Assembly: GCF_014897315.1 (NCBI RefSeq)
Contig: NZ_JABUYL010000001.1
Location: 471,783 to 535,782 of the forward strand
Origin: Proteus sp. FME41
GTDB taxonomy: Bacteria > Pseudomonadota > Gammaproteobacteria > Enterobacterales > Enterobacteriaceae
DNA length: 64,000 nucleotides
Reading direction: 5' to 3'
The notes beneath the pieces are model-generated. The model did no database searches, was not told the origin of the DNA, and was given only the letters and a program-made list of their open reading frames with translations. Numbering within the stretch: the first letter of the stretch is position 1; each line of letters opens with the position of its first letter. A program made the translations under genes and the position numbers. This document shows positions 18,852-28,301 of the stretch, piece after piece.

Positions 18852-19877
18852 TTATCGACGGTAGTCGATAAAAGGGCCATCAGCAACTGAACGGCGCTCA
18901 ACTAATCTTGGATGAACCTCGATGGTTTGAGCGTCTTCGCGTTTACTTACGATGCGATCAAGCAGCATTGATAATGCCATCTGACCTAATCGCTCTTTTG
19001 GCTGGTGGACGGTGGTTAATGCGGGTGTAAAATAGCGAGCGTTACGAATATTATCGTAACCCACAATCGAAATATCAAAAGGAACACGTAAACCTAACTC
19101 ATCGGCGGCACAAATTGCCCCCATAGCCATCACATCACCACCACAAAAAACAGCCGTAGGACGTTGTTTCTGGCTTAGCATTTGGCACATCGCTTTGTAA
19201 CCTGATTCTGGCTCAAAGTCTCCTTGTACAATCCATTCATCTTTTACGGTGATTTTGGCTTCTTCCATTGCTTTTAAAAAGCCTTGTAAGCGACCACCCC
19301 CCGTATTGCGTTCTAATGGGCCTGGAATGATACCAATATCACGATGACCACGTTCAATAAGGTAACGACCCGCAATGTATCCGCCCTGAAATGCATTATC
19401 AATAATGGTATCAGTGAAGTCACCGCGTGCTTTACCCCAATCCATGACAACCATTGGAATATTACGGTAACCTTCCAACAAAGAGAGAAGGTGATCGGGA
19501 TATTCAGAACACATCACTAATAATCCATCAACGCGTTTTTGTGCCAACATAGCTAAATAGGCTTTTTGTTTATCGAGATTATTATGTGAATTGCATAAAA
19601 TAAGTGTGTAGCCTTTGCTATAACAACTATTTTCAACGGCTTCAATCACTTCAGCAAAGTAAGGAGCTTCGCTGGACGTGGCTAACAGGCCAATAGATTT
19701 GGTATGATTGACTTTTAAACTACGCGCAACGGCGCTAGGCGAATAATTTAATTCTTTAATAGCAGCCCAAACTGCTGCCCGTGTGTTCTCAGCAACAAAA
19801 CGTGTTTTGTTGATCACATGAGAAACAGTCGTGGTTGATACGCCTGCGCGTTTTGCCACGTCTTTTATTGTTGCCAT
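18852..19877 (-). CDS. purR: Purine repressor PurR
   Basis: PurR is a LacI-family repressor that binds hypoxanthine or guanine and shuts off purine synthesis genes. The 341-residue protein begins with [20 protein letters not shown], has the hinge helix ([18 protein letters not shown]), and a ribose-binding-protein-like core. The length equals E. coli PurR. I looked for a PurR box in the promoter and saw no convincing one. Confidence 0.95.
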   Translation of the reverse strand: MATIKDVAKRAGVSTTTVSHVINKTRFVAENTRAAVWAAIKELNYSPSAVARSLKVNHTKSIGLLATSSEAPYFAEVIEAVENSCYSKGYTLILCNSHNNLDKQKAYLAMLAQKRVDGLLVMCSEYPDHLLSLLEGYRNIPMVVMDWGKARGDFTDTIIDNAFQGGYIAGRYLIERGHRDIGIIPGPLERNTGGGRLQGFLKAMEEAKITVKDEWIVQGDFEPESGYKAMCQMLSQKQRPTAVFCGGDVMAMGAICAADELGLRVPFDISIVGYDNIRNARYFTPALTTVHQPKERLGQMALSMLLDRIVSKREDAQTIEVHPRLVERRSVADGPFIDYRR

Positions 19878-20144
19878 GGTGTGGAAAACTCCTGACCTTC
19901 ATTGGTCTGTTTTATCTAATTTTATGGTTTAACTGCCAGTATAGTCATACATAGGGCAAACACTGGCAATAATTTAGCGATTAGCTGTGAATTTTGTATG
20001 ATCTAGCTCAAAAGTGAAAGTATTAATCAATGTTATAAATTGTGCACTGGTCGCTATTTTAGCAAATATTGATATGTGATAATAATTACCCATGACAAGG
20101 TTATGGTTAATAACGTGTATTATAATCATTTTGAGGGAGAATAG

Positions 20145-20228
20145 ATGGATACGGATCTGAAATTTGGTTTGAGTACAGCAGTAGCAGCACTTGTTATGAT
20201 CGTCTTATTTTCAACTATGATGTTCTAA
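20145..20228 (+). CDS. ynhF: YnhF-like 27-residue membrane protein
   Basis: The start ATG follows a strong GAGGGAG ribosome-binding site. The product starts MDTDLKFGLSTAVAAL and is followed by one hydrophobic segment ending MMF. E. coli YnhF (29 residues, MSTDLKF start) is a single-pass inner-membrane small protein in the same place between purR and sodB. Its function is unknown. About 60 bases upstream, 20077-20090 resembles part of a Fur or AT-rich palindromic site, but this could be chance. Confidence 0.88.
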   Translation: MDTDLKFGLSTAVAALVMIVLFSTMMF

Positions 20229-20285
20229 TCACTGCTTTATAAAATATCCGATTAATTTAAGTTATAAATTATCGAATATCTGAAT

Positions 20286-20314
20286 ATAACAAAGGGCTGA
20301 AGGCCCTTTGTTAT
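20286..20314. terminator. Terminator between ynhF and sodB
   Basis: Twelve-base stem ATAACAAAGGGC/GCCCTTTGTTAT with a 5-base loop, between convergent genes. Confidence 0.85.
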
Positions 20315-20365
20315 TATGTCACCAAAAATGAATCTTAATTACTCATCTTTGATTATCACATGCAA

Positions 20366-20944
20366 TTAAGCCAGGTTAGCGTCAACAAAAGACCAGTTAA
20401 CCAGTGCCCAGAACTCTTCTAAATATTTAACGCGAGCGTTACGGTAATCGATGTAGTAAGCATGTTCCCATACATCAACAGTTAACAGAGGTTTGTCTTC
20501 ACCTGAAACTGGTGTTGCTGCGTTAGATGTATTAACAATCGCCAGAGAACCATCTGCTTTTTTAACGAGCCAAGTCCAACCTGCACCGAAGTTTTTTGCG
20601 GCCGCATCGTTAAATTGTTTTTTGAACTCTTCAAAAGAGCCAAATGCATTGTTGATTGCATCAGCAGTTTTACCTGTTGGCGCGCCGCCAGCGTTTGGTG
20701 CTAAGCAATTCCAGTAGAAAGTGTGGTTCCATACTTGAGCAGCATTATTGAAGATACCGCCATCAGTAGATTTGATAATTTCTTCTAAAGATTTGCTTTC
20801 TAAATCAGTGCCTTTAACCAGATTGTTCAAGTTGGTTACGTAGGTTTGGTGGTGTTTGCCATAGTGATATTCTAAGGTTTCTTTAGAAATATGTGGCTCA
20901 AGAGCATCTAACGCATAAGGTAATTTTGGTAATTCGAAAGACAT
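20366..20944 (-). CDS. sodB: Iron superoxide dismutase SodB
   Basis: SodB turns superoxide into oxygen and hydrogen peroxide in the cytoplasm using iron. The 192-residue protein begins [19 protein letters not shown], with ligand regions [17 protein letters not shown] and [10 protein letters not shown]; the glutamine-containing iron-type segment [11 protein letters not shown] is present. I chose the ATG at 20944 (AAAGGAG upstream, family length); an upstream in-frame ATG at 21028 would add 28 residues not seen in the family. The start region contains GCAATGTC, complementary to RyhB. Confidence 0.97.
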   Translation of the reverse strand: MSFELPKLPYALDALEPHISKETLEYHYGKHHQTYVTNLNNLVKGTDLESKSLEEIIKSTDGGIFNNAAQVWNHTFYWNCLAPNAGGAPTGKTADAINNAFGSFEEFKKQFNDAAAKNFGAGWTWLVKKADGSLAIVNTSNAATPVSGEDKPLLTVDVWEHAYYIDYRNARVKYLEEFWALVNWSFVDANLA

Positions 20945-21201
20945 TGCGTACTCCTTTATACTATCTATTTCGGGTTTTGTGCCTAAAATCACTTCATCTA
21001 AATTGATAAAATGAGGCAAATGAATCACTAATTTGTTGCTATTTTGCTAATTATTTTAACAAAAATTTACTGAAATAACAGCTAAATATCTTTTATCTAT
21101 AATTATAAGCCATATAGATTAGTTATACTCATAAGACTATAACTCATAGAGCATCTCGTAAAGTAGTAAACATAGATGGTGATAATAGAAAGTATTATTG
21201 A

Positions 21202-22020
21202 TTATGGCTCGATGATAAGCGTATACAACATTTTCACTACAACTAAGAATAGAAATAATGCAAATATTTGGCGAACTCTTGGTATGGGAAGTCGATAAGC
21301 AACTTTTACGCCAACAGGCGCGAAGATCACACTGGTAATACTTATTCCGATCAAGGCAGGTAAATAAATAAAACCTAAGTAATAGTCATTAATATTTGTT
21401 TGATTCCAACCGTAAATGATCCCCATAATTGTCCCTATAGAAGCAATGATGACACCAATCATTGATGATGTTGCAATGCATTTACGAGTATTAAAGCCCC
21501 AATGACTTAACAGAGGGATTGTTATCGTGCCACCTGCAATTCCGATAAAGCTTGATATAAAACCAATTAATGTGCCACCACTCGTTAAAGCGGGTTTTGA
21601 AACAATGGGGTCTTTTACGTTTTCGATACGTTCAGACTCTTTCTTTTTAGTTAATAACCCATAAATGGTGTATACCATAAAAATACAGAATACGATCTGT
21701 AATATCGTATTTGACATTTTTTGTACAAAAAATGTACCCACTAGCATACCGATAAGCGTACCAATAGCTAATAAAGGAAATTGCTCCCATAAAATAGCGT
21801 TGCGTTTATGGTGAGAATAGGCTGACGAGGCCGTTGAGAAAATAATAACGGAAAATGAAGTCGATAAGGCTATTTTCATCACCATATCAGTAGGAATTGC
21901 TTGCTGGCTTACCACATACATAACTACGGGAACAATGATTGCGCCCCCCCCAATTCCAAGCAAACCAGCAAAAAAACCGGTAACACATCCGACGAAGAGA
22001 AACAGCAGAATCATGTCCAT
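21202..22020 (-). CDS. TauE/SafE-family membrane permease
   Basis: A 272-residue inner-membrane protein with about eight hydrophobic segments in two repeated halves, each starting with a glycine-rich motif (GFFAGLLGIGGGAIIVPV near residue 16, and FISSFIGIAGGTITIPLL near 155). Members export sulfite, sulfoacetate or related organic anions; the substrate here is unknown. The first motif is encoded with a run of eight G (plus-strand C at 21944-21951). It has no obvious operon partner and is at the edge of an accessory block. Confidence 0.88.
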   Translation of the reverse strand: MDMILLFLFVGCVTGFFAGLLGIGGGAIIVPVVMYVVSQQAIPTDMVMKIALSTSFSVIIFSTASSAYSHHKRNAILWEQFPLLAIGTLIGMLVGTFFVQKMSNTILQIVFCIFMVYTIYGLLTKKKESERIENVKDPIVSKPALTSGGTLIGFISSFIGIAGGTITIPLLSHWGFNTRKCIATSSMIGVIIASIGTIMGIIYGWNQTNINDYYLGFIYLPALIGISITSVIFAPVGVKVAYRLPIPRVRQIFALFLFLVVVKMLYTLIIEP

Positions 22021-22343
22021 AATAAAGACTCAGTAATATGTAGTATGTAAAGAGTTAGATAATGTCAGATTCTCCTTATAAATAAAATTCAATTTATACA
22101 GGAATACTACAATGAATAATCAACAACTCACTCATAATAATTACCTTTAAGATCGCTATTAGCCGAAATAAAGGTATGGATGGTTGTGTGAATAATGTGA
22201 AATGATAAAATATTCTTACGTTAGGTTTGATTTTTTATGTTTTTATAATGAAATAACATGTAATTAATAAATATTTTTAATGTTTATGTAGCTTAGCTTT
22301 TAAATATTATTTTCATGCATAAGCCTTAAAAGGATAGGGTGAA
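22021..22343. other. Intergenic, no gene seen
   Basis: AT-rich divergent spacer between the permease and an unknown exported protein. No hairpin, repeat or known operator was recognised. Confidence 0.4.
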
Positions 22344-22862
22344 ATGAAAAAGGTCTATATGGTTATTGTCATAGTGACATTTTTAACAGGTTTTGGGTTC
22401 AGTAGTAATGAGCCATTAAAATTAGAGTTTGGCAGGTCAATAGATGATATTCCTTTTATAAAAGAAGGTATGTGTGATACAGAAGATGAGCTAGTTACCT
22501 GTATTTTTCGTAACCAATCCCCATTTGATAAAGATTCTGATAAAAATGCCTTAAAATTTTATAATGGAAAATTAATAGGTGTATATCAATCTTATTTTGG
22601 AGGAAATGATTTAGACTCTGTTTGTGCGCTATTAGCCCAAAAAGGGAAAAATATTTTTTCATTAGTTAAAGATAAAAAAATATTATTAACAGGAATAAAT
22701 AACTGCAAAAATTTAGAAAAAATTGAAATTGAAAACGAAGATAATACGTTTGTTTTTTCTGAGCTAGAAGGCATTGAAGCTAAAGAGGGAAATATTGAAA
22801 TATCGTACTCACATCAACCTTATTATCTATATATTTCTCGCACTACCTACGATACCTATTGA
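22344..22862 (+). CDS. Unknown exported 172-residue protein
   Basis: It starts with MKKVYMVIVIVTFLTGFGFSS, a plausible signal peptide, followed by an acidic, polar domain with cysteines near residues 44, 53, 93 and 119, consistent with periplasmic disulfides. AAAGGA precedes the ATG. I do not recognise a family. It is 40 bases upstream of the next unknown gene and probably co-transcribed with it. Confidence 0.6.
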   Translation: MKKVYMVIVIVTFLTGFGFSSNEPLKLEFGRSIDDIPFIKEGMCDTEDELVTCIFRNQSPFDKDSDKNALKFYNGKLIGVYQSYFGGNDLDSVCALLAQKGKNIFSLVKDKKILLTGINNCKNLEKIEIENEDNTFVFSELEGIEAKEGNIEISYSHQPYYLYISRTTYDTY

Positions 22863-22902
22863 CATTTACTTTCAATAAAAAGTAAAAAATCAGGAGACTA
22901 AA

Positions 22903-23259
22903 ATGAGTTATAATGTTGCATTATTTGATTTTCCTATTCCATCTGATTTTGAAAAAGCATGTGATGTATTTGAACAGAATGAAGATGATGAAACGGTAAA
23001 TATTAGCCCTTTAATGTTGAGCTTTTACCACGCTATTTCTCAGATTTTCCCTTGCATTTGTGATCTCTCTGATGAGGAAGAAGAGGACGGTATTTGGTGT
23101 GATGGGCCTCTGCGTAATAATTTTGAAGCTAAAATTCCTGTCATTGGCTTTGTTTATTCAAAAGTCGATGAAGCACTTCCTATTGTGATTAAAATAGCAA
23201 ATGAAATGGGTATCTCGGTGCTTGATTGGCAGCAAGAAAGGGTTTTTAATACCCAATAA
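22903..23259 (+). CDS. Unknown acidic 118-residue cytoplasmic protein, immunity-like
   Basis: No signal peptide; very acidic, with clusters QNEDDE and DEEEED. It begins MSYNVALFDF and has a C-terminal segment (GFVYSKVDEALPIVIKIANEMG). The general shape recalls small acidic proteins that begin MSYD and are often seen beside polymorphic toxin or type VI genes as immunity or orphan proteins. That is a recollection of pattern, not a demonstrated relation. CAGGAG ribosome-binding site. Confidence 0.6.
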   Translation: MSYNVALFDFPIPSDFEKACDVFEQNEDDETVNISPLMLSFYHAISQIFPCICDLSDEEEEDGIWCDGPLRNNFEAKIPVIGFVYSKVDEALPIVIKIANEMGISVLDWQQERVFNTQ

Positions 23260-23310
23260 ATAGACAATCTGACATAACGTTTAAATAATTTTTAATGGAG
23301 CGGTAAAACA

Positions 23311-23817
23311 ATGCATGGATGTATTATCTTTAAAAGACTTTGTATAAATAAATTAACGAGAAATATATTTATTATCATATTATGCGGACTGCTAAGCAGT
23401 TGCAGTGTCTTTTATGGCGCGATGTGTAGCACAAGTATTTTATTTACCCCCTCTGAAGTTGAAGAGAAAATATTTATACCTGAGGCTGTTGTTGAACAAC
23501 CGTATAACCAACAAATTGAAATAGGTAAATTTGTTGGTTTATCACCATACTTTATTGTTGAAAATCCGTCGTGGATCTCAGTGACATTAATGTCAAAAAA
23601 TCAGGATGGAGACTTAATTCCATTAATAACAGAAAATGACTGGCAAAGTCATGTTACTCATCAGGAAAACCGACCGATAATCGTTGCTCATTTACAAGGA
23701 GTTGCCCCCAAAAGTGGCCTTGCCCGCATAAAAATAAAAGCGACTGTTGGGCGTACAATGTGTGGCACAACAGATCCTGTTTTTGCCTTACAACTAAAAG
23801 TGAGTCAAGTGCAATAA
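23311..23817 (+). CDS. Unknown lipoprotein, 168 residues
   Basis: A signal peptide with lipobox LLSSC (Cys31) follows a basic N-terminal region, so the product is probably lipidated. The mature domain (from about residue 50) looks beta-rich and resembles an immunoglobulin-like or cadherin-like fold by its pattern of V/I alternation and the PYNQQIEIGKF segment, but I cannot name a family. GGAG lies 12 bases before the ATG, and a strong terminator follows, so it is likely the last gene of a three-gene unit beginning at 22344. Confidence 0.6.
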   Translation: MHGCIIFKRLCINKLTRNIFIIILCGLLSSCSVFYGAMCSTSILFTPSEVEEKIFIPEAVVEQPYNQQIEIGKFVGLSPYFIVENPSWISVTLMSKNQDGDLIPLITENDWQSHVTHQENRPIIVAHLQGVAPKSGLARIKIKATVGRTMCGTTDPVFALQLKVSQVQ

Positions 23818-23835
23818 ATATTATTGGGTATGAAT

Positions 23836-23883
23836 AATGGGAAGTAAACCGCAACGATAGGTGGTGTCCACTTCCCATTTTTT
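23836..23883 (+). terminator. Terminator after the lipoprotein gene
   Basis: Ten-base perfect inverted repeat AATGGGAAGT/ACTTCCCATT with a 24-base loop, then a T-run. Confidence 0.75.
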
Positions 23884-24375
23884 AATGTGAAAAAATATAT
23901 GACTGAATATACTCCAATAAAGAAACCTATGGCGTGTTTAAAATATGTTTTTATAATAAATTTTATATTTCAATCTGTATATTCAATCTGACAATATTAA
24001 ATTCTCATAGGAAAGTATATTTTGGTCTCTAATTAAAACATAATCAGTGAGGTGTAAAAAACACTAAATAAATTAATGATAAATATAAGCTGATAAGAGA
24101 ATAAATGGCTAATTATCTTAATTGGATGAGTTTTTTTATTTTTTTATAAAAATTTAGAACAGCAGGATTTTTCTTATTTTTAAAAATAATTGAAAAGTTA
24201 TAGTGTGGCTTTTTATATTTCAATTATTATCAAATCAAAATTCAAACTATTTTAAAAAATTATATATTTCTCAATAATATTGTTAAGGACGTTGTTTTAT
24301 TTAGCTAGAATAGTTATTAATCTCATTAAATCTATATTTTTATCTATCTTTTTTTGACTTTATAAAGGTATTTAC
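23884..24375. other. AT-rich intergenic region, no gene seen
   Basis: About 490 very AT-rich bases without a coding frame, known RNA or repeat I can name. Such AT content would attract H-NS, in keeping with accessory DNA (inference). Confidence 0.4.
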
Positions 24376-24840
24376 ATGAAAAAGAAAGTATTATTATTAT
24401 CTATAATCATATTGTTGTCAGGGTGTAAAATAAACGAGGCTATTCGTTCTGTTAATAGTGCTGTAAACCAAATAGTTCCTTCAATGGAATCAGCGGTAAC
24501 AGAAGCTAGTTATGCAGGAATATGTAAGGATTTTAGTGATAATGAAATAGCCGCTCAGAAAAAATGGAGAGGTAAGTGGGTTATTTTGGAAGGAAGAGTG
24601 ACCACTATCACAAGTCTGGATGAAGTGGTTAGATACGACCTTTATAAACCAACACCACCTAAAGTCGTTGCTATTTCATTTAAAAATAAAATCAGTGCTT
24701 CATACACTTTAAAACCAAGTGAAGAAGATAATGTCCTTAAAATTAAGAAAGGACAAACGGTAAAAATAAAAGGTGAAATAACTGATATTACAAATGCATT
24801 GGGTTGCTTGATCCTTTTAGACAATGGAACCATACAGTAG
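24376..24840 (+). CDS. Lipoprotein with OB-fold (tRNA_anti-like) domain
   Basis: The 154-residue precursor has a signal peptide ending LLSGC (Cys17), then a small domain of about 90 residues. That domain has the pattern YAGICKDFSDNEIAAQKKWRGKWVILEGRV ... VKIKGEITDIT, typical of the periplasmic OB-fold family called tRNA_anti-like. Proteins of this family are small exported OB-folds of unclear role. AAAGGT precedes the start. It is followed by a terminator and is probably a single-gene unit. Confidence 0.7.
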   Translation: MKKKVLLLSIIILLSGCKINEAIRSVNSAVNQIVPSMESAVTEASYAGICKDFSDNEIAAQKKWRGKWVILEGRVTTITSLDEVVRYDLYKPTPPKVVAISFKNKISASYTLKPSEEDNVLKIKKGQTVKIKGEITDITNALGCLILLDNGTIQ

Positions 24841-24898
24841 TTAGCAATGTGGACTAAGCCAATCTGAGCATCGATACTTTCCCATGTAAAATGCTCTT

Positions 24899-24921
24899 AG
24901 CCTCTTAATTGAGGCTTTTTG
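24899..24921 (+). terminator. Terminator after the OB-fold lipoprotein gene
   Basis: Stem AGCCTC/GAGGCT, 6-base loop, then TTTTTGTTTT. The remaining 24922-25234 stretch before grxD shows no gene. Confidence 0.8.
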
Positions 24922-25234
24922 TTTTGCCTATGCATTATCACCCATAAACAATGAATACTGAAAGTCGTGTTATGAAGTAAATACCTATTTTTATCGTATC
25001 TCTATTTATCTTTTCTAATCTTTTAGAAAAATATGTAACGTATTGATTTATTTATCACACATTATTTTCTTTGTTGTATATTCTCTCATTAATATCATCA
25101 TGATGTAATGTTAATGCTTTGTTTTATATGGATAATTAAACTTATATAGAGCTTTCTAATATAAAGTGGTATTCTTCTTCCATGTTTTCCCCTATAAAGC
25201 ATATCGAATATAAAAGGCTGTAAGGACGTAATAA

Positions 25235-25576
25235 ATGACGACTATTGAAAAAATTGAACGCCAAATCAAAGAAAACCCAATTATTTTATACATGAAAGGT
25301 TCACCAAAATTACCAAGTTGCGGTTTTTCTGCACAGGCTGTTCAAGCACTTTCTGCTTGTGGTGAGCGTTTTGCGTATGTAGATATCCTACAAAACCCAG
25401 ATATTCGTGCAGAATTACCAAAGTATGCACATTGGCCAACTTTCCCACAATTATGGGTAGATGGTGAATTAGTTGGTGGATGTGACATCATCTTAGAAAT
25501 GTATCAACGTGGTGAATTACAAAAGTTATTGAAAGAGACTGCTGATAAATACCGCGGCGAAGAAGAAGCACAATAA
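25235..25576 (+). CDS. grxD: Monothiol glutaredoxin GrxD (Grx4)
   Basis: GrxD carries [2Fe-2S] clusters, usually as a dimer with glutathione or with BolA, in the cytoplasm. The 113-residue protein has the monothiol CGFS site (Cys29 in LPSCGFSAQAV), the TFPQLWVDGELVGGCD loop, and a single thioredoxin fold. In E. coli the neighbours are mepH and lhr; both are absent here. Confidence 0.96.
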   Translation: MTTIEKIERQIKENPIILYMKGSPKLPSCGFSAQAVQALSACGERFAYVDILQNPDIRAELPKYAHWPTFPQLWVDGELVGGCDIILEMYQRGELQKLLKETADKYRGEEEAQ

Positions 25577-25640
25577 TTGATTTTTAAGGTTTCCTGTTTT
25601 TTATACTGAAACCAGTAAAGAGCAATCTGTTCTTCGAAAA

Positions 25641-25676
25641 AAAAGCCAGTTCACAATGTGTGAACTGGCTTTTTTG
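25641..25676. terminator. Terminator between grxD and rnt
   Basis: Perfect stem AGCCAGTTCACA/TGTGAACTGGCT flanked by A and T runs on both sides, so it can act for both convergent genes. Confidence 0.9.
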
Positions 25677-25709
25677 TTGTTCATAAATTCACGAGTAAGA
25701 CGATATGTT

Positions 25710-26348
25710 CTAGGGGGTAGGTAATGGCCATCCACCGAGTTTTTTCCAACGATTAACTAACTCACAAAAAAGCAATGATGTGCGGTTAGTATCATACAAC
25801 GCCCCATGAGCTAATTTACTATCAAAAGGAATGCCCGCAGTAATACATGCTTTAGCTAAAATCGTTTGCCCCAACACCAAACCACTTAAAGCTGCGGTAT
25901 CAAAGGTGGCGAATGGGTGAAATGGATTACGTTTTAATCCTGCACGATCTGCTGCTGTCATGACAAAGCTATGATCAAAATTCGCATTATGAGCCACAAT
26001 AATCGCACGATTACAATCTGCGTCTTTCATGCCCTTACGTACCATTTTAAAAATAGCATGCAGTGCTTCATATTCACTGACAGCACCACGTAGTGGGTTT
26101 GTTGGATCAATGCCTGTAAATTCTAAGGCCGCAGGTTCTAAGTTAGCACCTTCAAAGGGGTCAACGTGAAAATGTAGCGTGTTATCAGGTTTTAACCAGC
26201 CTTGTTCATCCATTTTTAATGTAATGGCAGCAATTTCAAGTAAACCGTCTGTTTTTGCATTAAATCCACCTGTTTCAACATCAATGACAACAGGATAGTA
26301 ACCTCGAAAACGGTTACAAAGTTTATTGGGATTATTTATATCAGGCAT
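25710..26348 (-). CDS. rnt: Ribonuclease T
   Basis: RNase T is a DEDD-family 3'-5' exonuclease that trims tRNA and stable RNA ends, acting as a dimer. The 212-residue protein shows the first acidic motif in [11 protein letters not shown], then HNANFDHSF and HGALYDT, which carry the other catalytic residues. The ATG at 26348 is taken as the start; a TTG directly before it is less likely. E. coli has lhr beyond rnt; it is missing here. Confidence 0.95.
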   Translation of the reverse strand: MPDINNPNKLCNRFRGYYPVVIDVETGGFNAKTDGLLEIAAITLKMDEQGWLKPDNTLHFHVDPFEGANLEPAALEFTGIDPTNPLRGAVSEYEALHAIFKMVRKGMKDADCNRAIIVAHNANFDHSFVMTAADRAGLKRNPFHPFATFDTAALSGLVLGQTILAKACITAGIPFDSKLAHGALYDTNRTSLLFCELVNRWKKLGGWPLPTP

Positions 26349-26401
26349 CAAGTTGTACTTATCCGATGAGAATAGAGTATCGGAAATTAATAATAAGCAA
26401 G

Positions 26402-26435
26402 AGCCAGAAAGATAAATAAATTATGCCTTCTGGCT
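26402..26435 (-). terminator. Terminator after gloA
   Basis: Stem AGCCAGAA/TTCTGGCT just downstream of the gloA stop on the minus strand; the T-run is interrupted, so moderate confidence. Confidence 0.6.
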
Positions 26436-26445
26436 TAAATAAAAA

Positions 26446-26853
26446 TCAGTTACCTAGTGCGTGACTTGCACTTTTGTTTTCGATGAGTTCAATTTTATAC
26501 CCATCAGGATCTTCAACAAAAGCAATGACCGTTGAACCACCTTTTACAGGGCCTGCATCACGGGTAACATTTCCACCCGCCTGACGAATGGCTTCACAGG
26601 TTGCTGCAACATCATCAACACCCAATGCCACATGCCCAAAAGCAGTTCCCATTTCATAGCTGTTTACGCCCCAGTTATAAGTTAACTCAATAACCGCACC
26701 TGTGCTTTCATCCCCGTAACCAACAAAAGCTAACGAGTATTTATATTCCTCATTTTCGCTAGTGCGTAGAAGTTGCATACCTAGAACTTGGGTATAAAAA
26801 TCGATAGAGCGTTGTAAATCGCCTACACGGATCATGGTATGAAGTACTCGCAT
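26446..26853 (-). CDS. gloA: Lactoylglutathione lyase (glyoxalase I)
   Basis: GloA converts the methylglyoxal-glutathione adduct to S-lactoylglutathione, the first step in methylglyoxal removal. The 135-residue protein is the E. coli size and has two VOC-fold halves with metal ligands in the expected places ([35 protein letters not shown]). A single-domain Ni-type enzyme is expected. E. coli nemRA, normally beside it, is absent. Confidence 0.96.
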   Translation of the reverse strand: MRVLHTMIRVGDLQRSIDFYTQVLGMQLLRTSENEEYKYSLAFVGYGDESTGAVIELTYNWGVNSYEMGTAFGHVALGVDDVAATCEAIRQAGGNVTRDAGPVKGGSTVIAFVEDPDGYKIELIENKSASHALGN

Positions 26854-27020
26854 ATAAACCTCACGTATTTTTTTAATGATTAAACCCTACAGATAAACTG
26901 ATGGCGCAGTACTATAACGCGTTCAAGCCCTAAAGTTCAATTTTACTACGTCACTAACAGTTTAATGGGAAGTGTGCAGATAATATCTCTATTAACTATA
27001 CTCTATAGTAGCAAACAATA

Positions 27021-27028
27021 GGGGGGGG
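27021..27028 (+). promoter_or_regulatory. Run of eight G serving as ribosome-binding site
   Basis: GGGGGGGG ends seven bases before the ATG of the DUF1289 gene. It can pair with the anti-Shine-Dalgarno only in part, and slippage would change the spacing. Confidence 0.5.
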
Positions 27029-27035
27029 AAATCAA

Positions 27036-27275
27036 ATGCAAGAACAATTAGAAATTTTTGATATTCCTAGTCCTTGCATTGGACGTTGTGAAATGAACGC
27101 ACAAGGATATTGCATAGGGTGTTATCGGAATCGGCAAGAACGGTTTAATTGGTCAACAATGAGTCAGCAAGATAAACGGAATATATTACGCCTTTGCCAG
27201 CAACGTTATTTAAGAAAGTCAAAAAAAGGGGAAGCTTCAATAGAAAAAGAAAATAATCAACTCACTTTATTTTAA
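27036..27275 (+). CDS. DUF1289 protein, YdhL-like
   Basis: A 79-residue protein with the family pattern SPCIGRCEMNAQGYCIGCYRNRQE: four cysteines (C-x3-C-x7-C-x2-C) that suggest a metal site. E. coli YdhL lies in the same neighbourhood near gloA and slyA. Its function is unknown. Confidence 0.85.
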   Translation: MQEQLEIFDIPSPCIGRCEMNAQGYCIGCYRNRQERFNWSTMSQQDKRNILRLCQQRYLRKSKKGEASIEKENNQLTLF

Positions 27276-27724
27276 AAATTATACTTATTTTTTAATATTA
27301 AAATAATAATTAGCTATTCACTTAATTCATATTCGGTATTTATTATAGTTAGGTGGTTTATTATTTTTTCTTTATTAATACAATCATGTCATTTTAAAAC
27401 ATTCTCAGAGGTTATTTTTTATAATTGCATGATAATAAAGGTGTTTTTTTGTTTGATGATATTATCCGTGAAATAATAATTATTATTATGTAAAAAAATA
27501 TAGATTAGTTTTTATAACAAGGTTATTCTTTATGAACTTTCGCTCTTGGAAAGAATATGATTAAATTAAGCCTGTAAAATAATTACTTATCTAATAAATA
27601 GAATATATAACTATATTGTAATTAAAAGTAATCTTTTAATTAAAAAGAATAGATAATATTGTATTTAAAATGAATATCTAGTTTTTGTAATAAGTTGACT
27701 GAAATGCTAATTAAGGAGAGATAA
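27276..27724. other. AT-rich intergenic region before slyA
   Basis: About 450 bases with no gene, known RNA or strong hairpin. It presumably contains the slyA promoter; I cannot place it. Confidence 0.4.
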
Positions 27725-28153
27725 GTGGAATCAACATTAGGAGCTGATTTATCGCGTTTAGTTCGATTATGGCGCGCTTTAATTGATCATCGTCTCAAGC
27801 CATTAAAATTAACCCAAACCCATTGGGTCACCTTGTATAATATTAGCCAATTACCCCCCGAGCAGTCACAAATTCAATTGGCTAAAGCAATAGGAATAGA
27901 ACAGCCATCTTTAGTGAGAACATTAGATCAACTGGAAGAAAAAAAATTAATCTGCCGGCATACTTGTACAAATGATCGTAGAGCAAAACGTATAAAATTA
28001 ACGAAAGAGTCAGAGTTTTTTATTAGTGAGGTTTATACTGTCATAGAACAGACGAGACAAGAAATATTAGGTGATATCCCACGAGATGAAATTGAAAAAC
28101 TAATGAGTACGATTAAAAAATTAGAAAAAAATATAAATAGATTAAATGACTAA
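27725..28153 (+). CDS. slyA: MarR-family regulator SlyA
   Basis: SlyA is a dimeric winged-helix protein that often acts by displacing H-NS at virulence and envelope genes. The 142-residue protein reads [19 protein letters not shown], with the recognition region [19 protein letters not shown] and wing [11 protein letters not shown] nearly as in E. coli. The start is a GTG with GGAGAG before it. It precedes slyB, which points the other way, as in E. coli. Confidence 0.95.
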   Translation: MESTLGADLSRLVRLWRALIDHRLKPLKLTQTHWVTLYNISQLPPEQSQIQLAKAIGIEQPSLVRTLDQLEEKKLICRHTCTNDRRAKRIKLTKESEFFISEVYTVIEQTRQEILGDIPRDEIEKLMSTIKKLEKNINRLND

Positions 28154-28301
28154 TAATTTCAAATTTAATATATAATCTGTTTAAATAAAGATTAATTACC
28201 ATTGTGATAATAATTGAGATGTGATTTATTATATGAAGTTAATAAATAGATAGGTTATGTATTAAATCTCTCTTTAAATTAGTTATTGTTAAGTCATAAT
28301 A

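Noticed and set aside
19878..20000. Possible PurR box in the purR promoter
   Set aside because: A GCAAAC half-like motif is present, but the second half does not match.
20077..20090. Fur-box-like TGATAATAATTACC before ynhF
   Set aside because: Partial match in AT-rich DNA without a known Fur link; listed only as a weak possibility in the ynhF entry.
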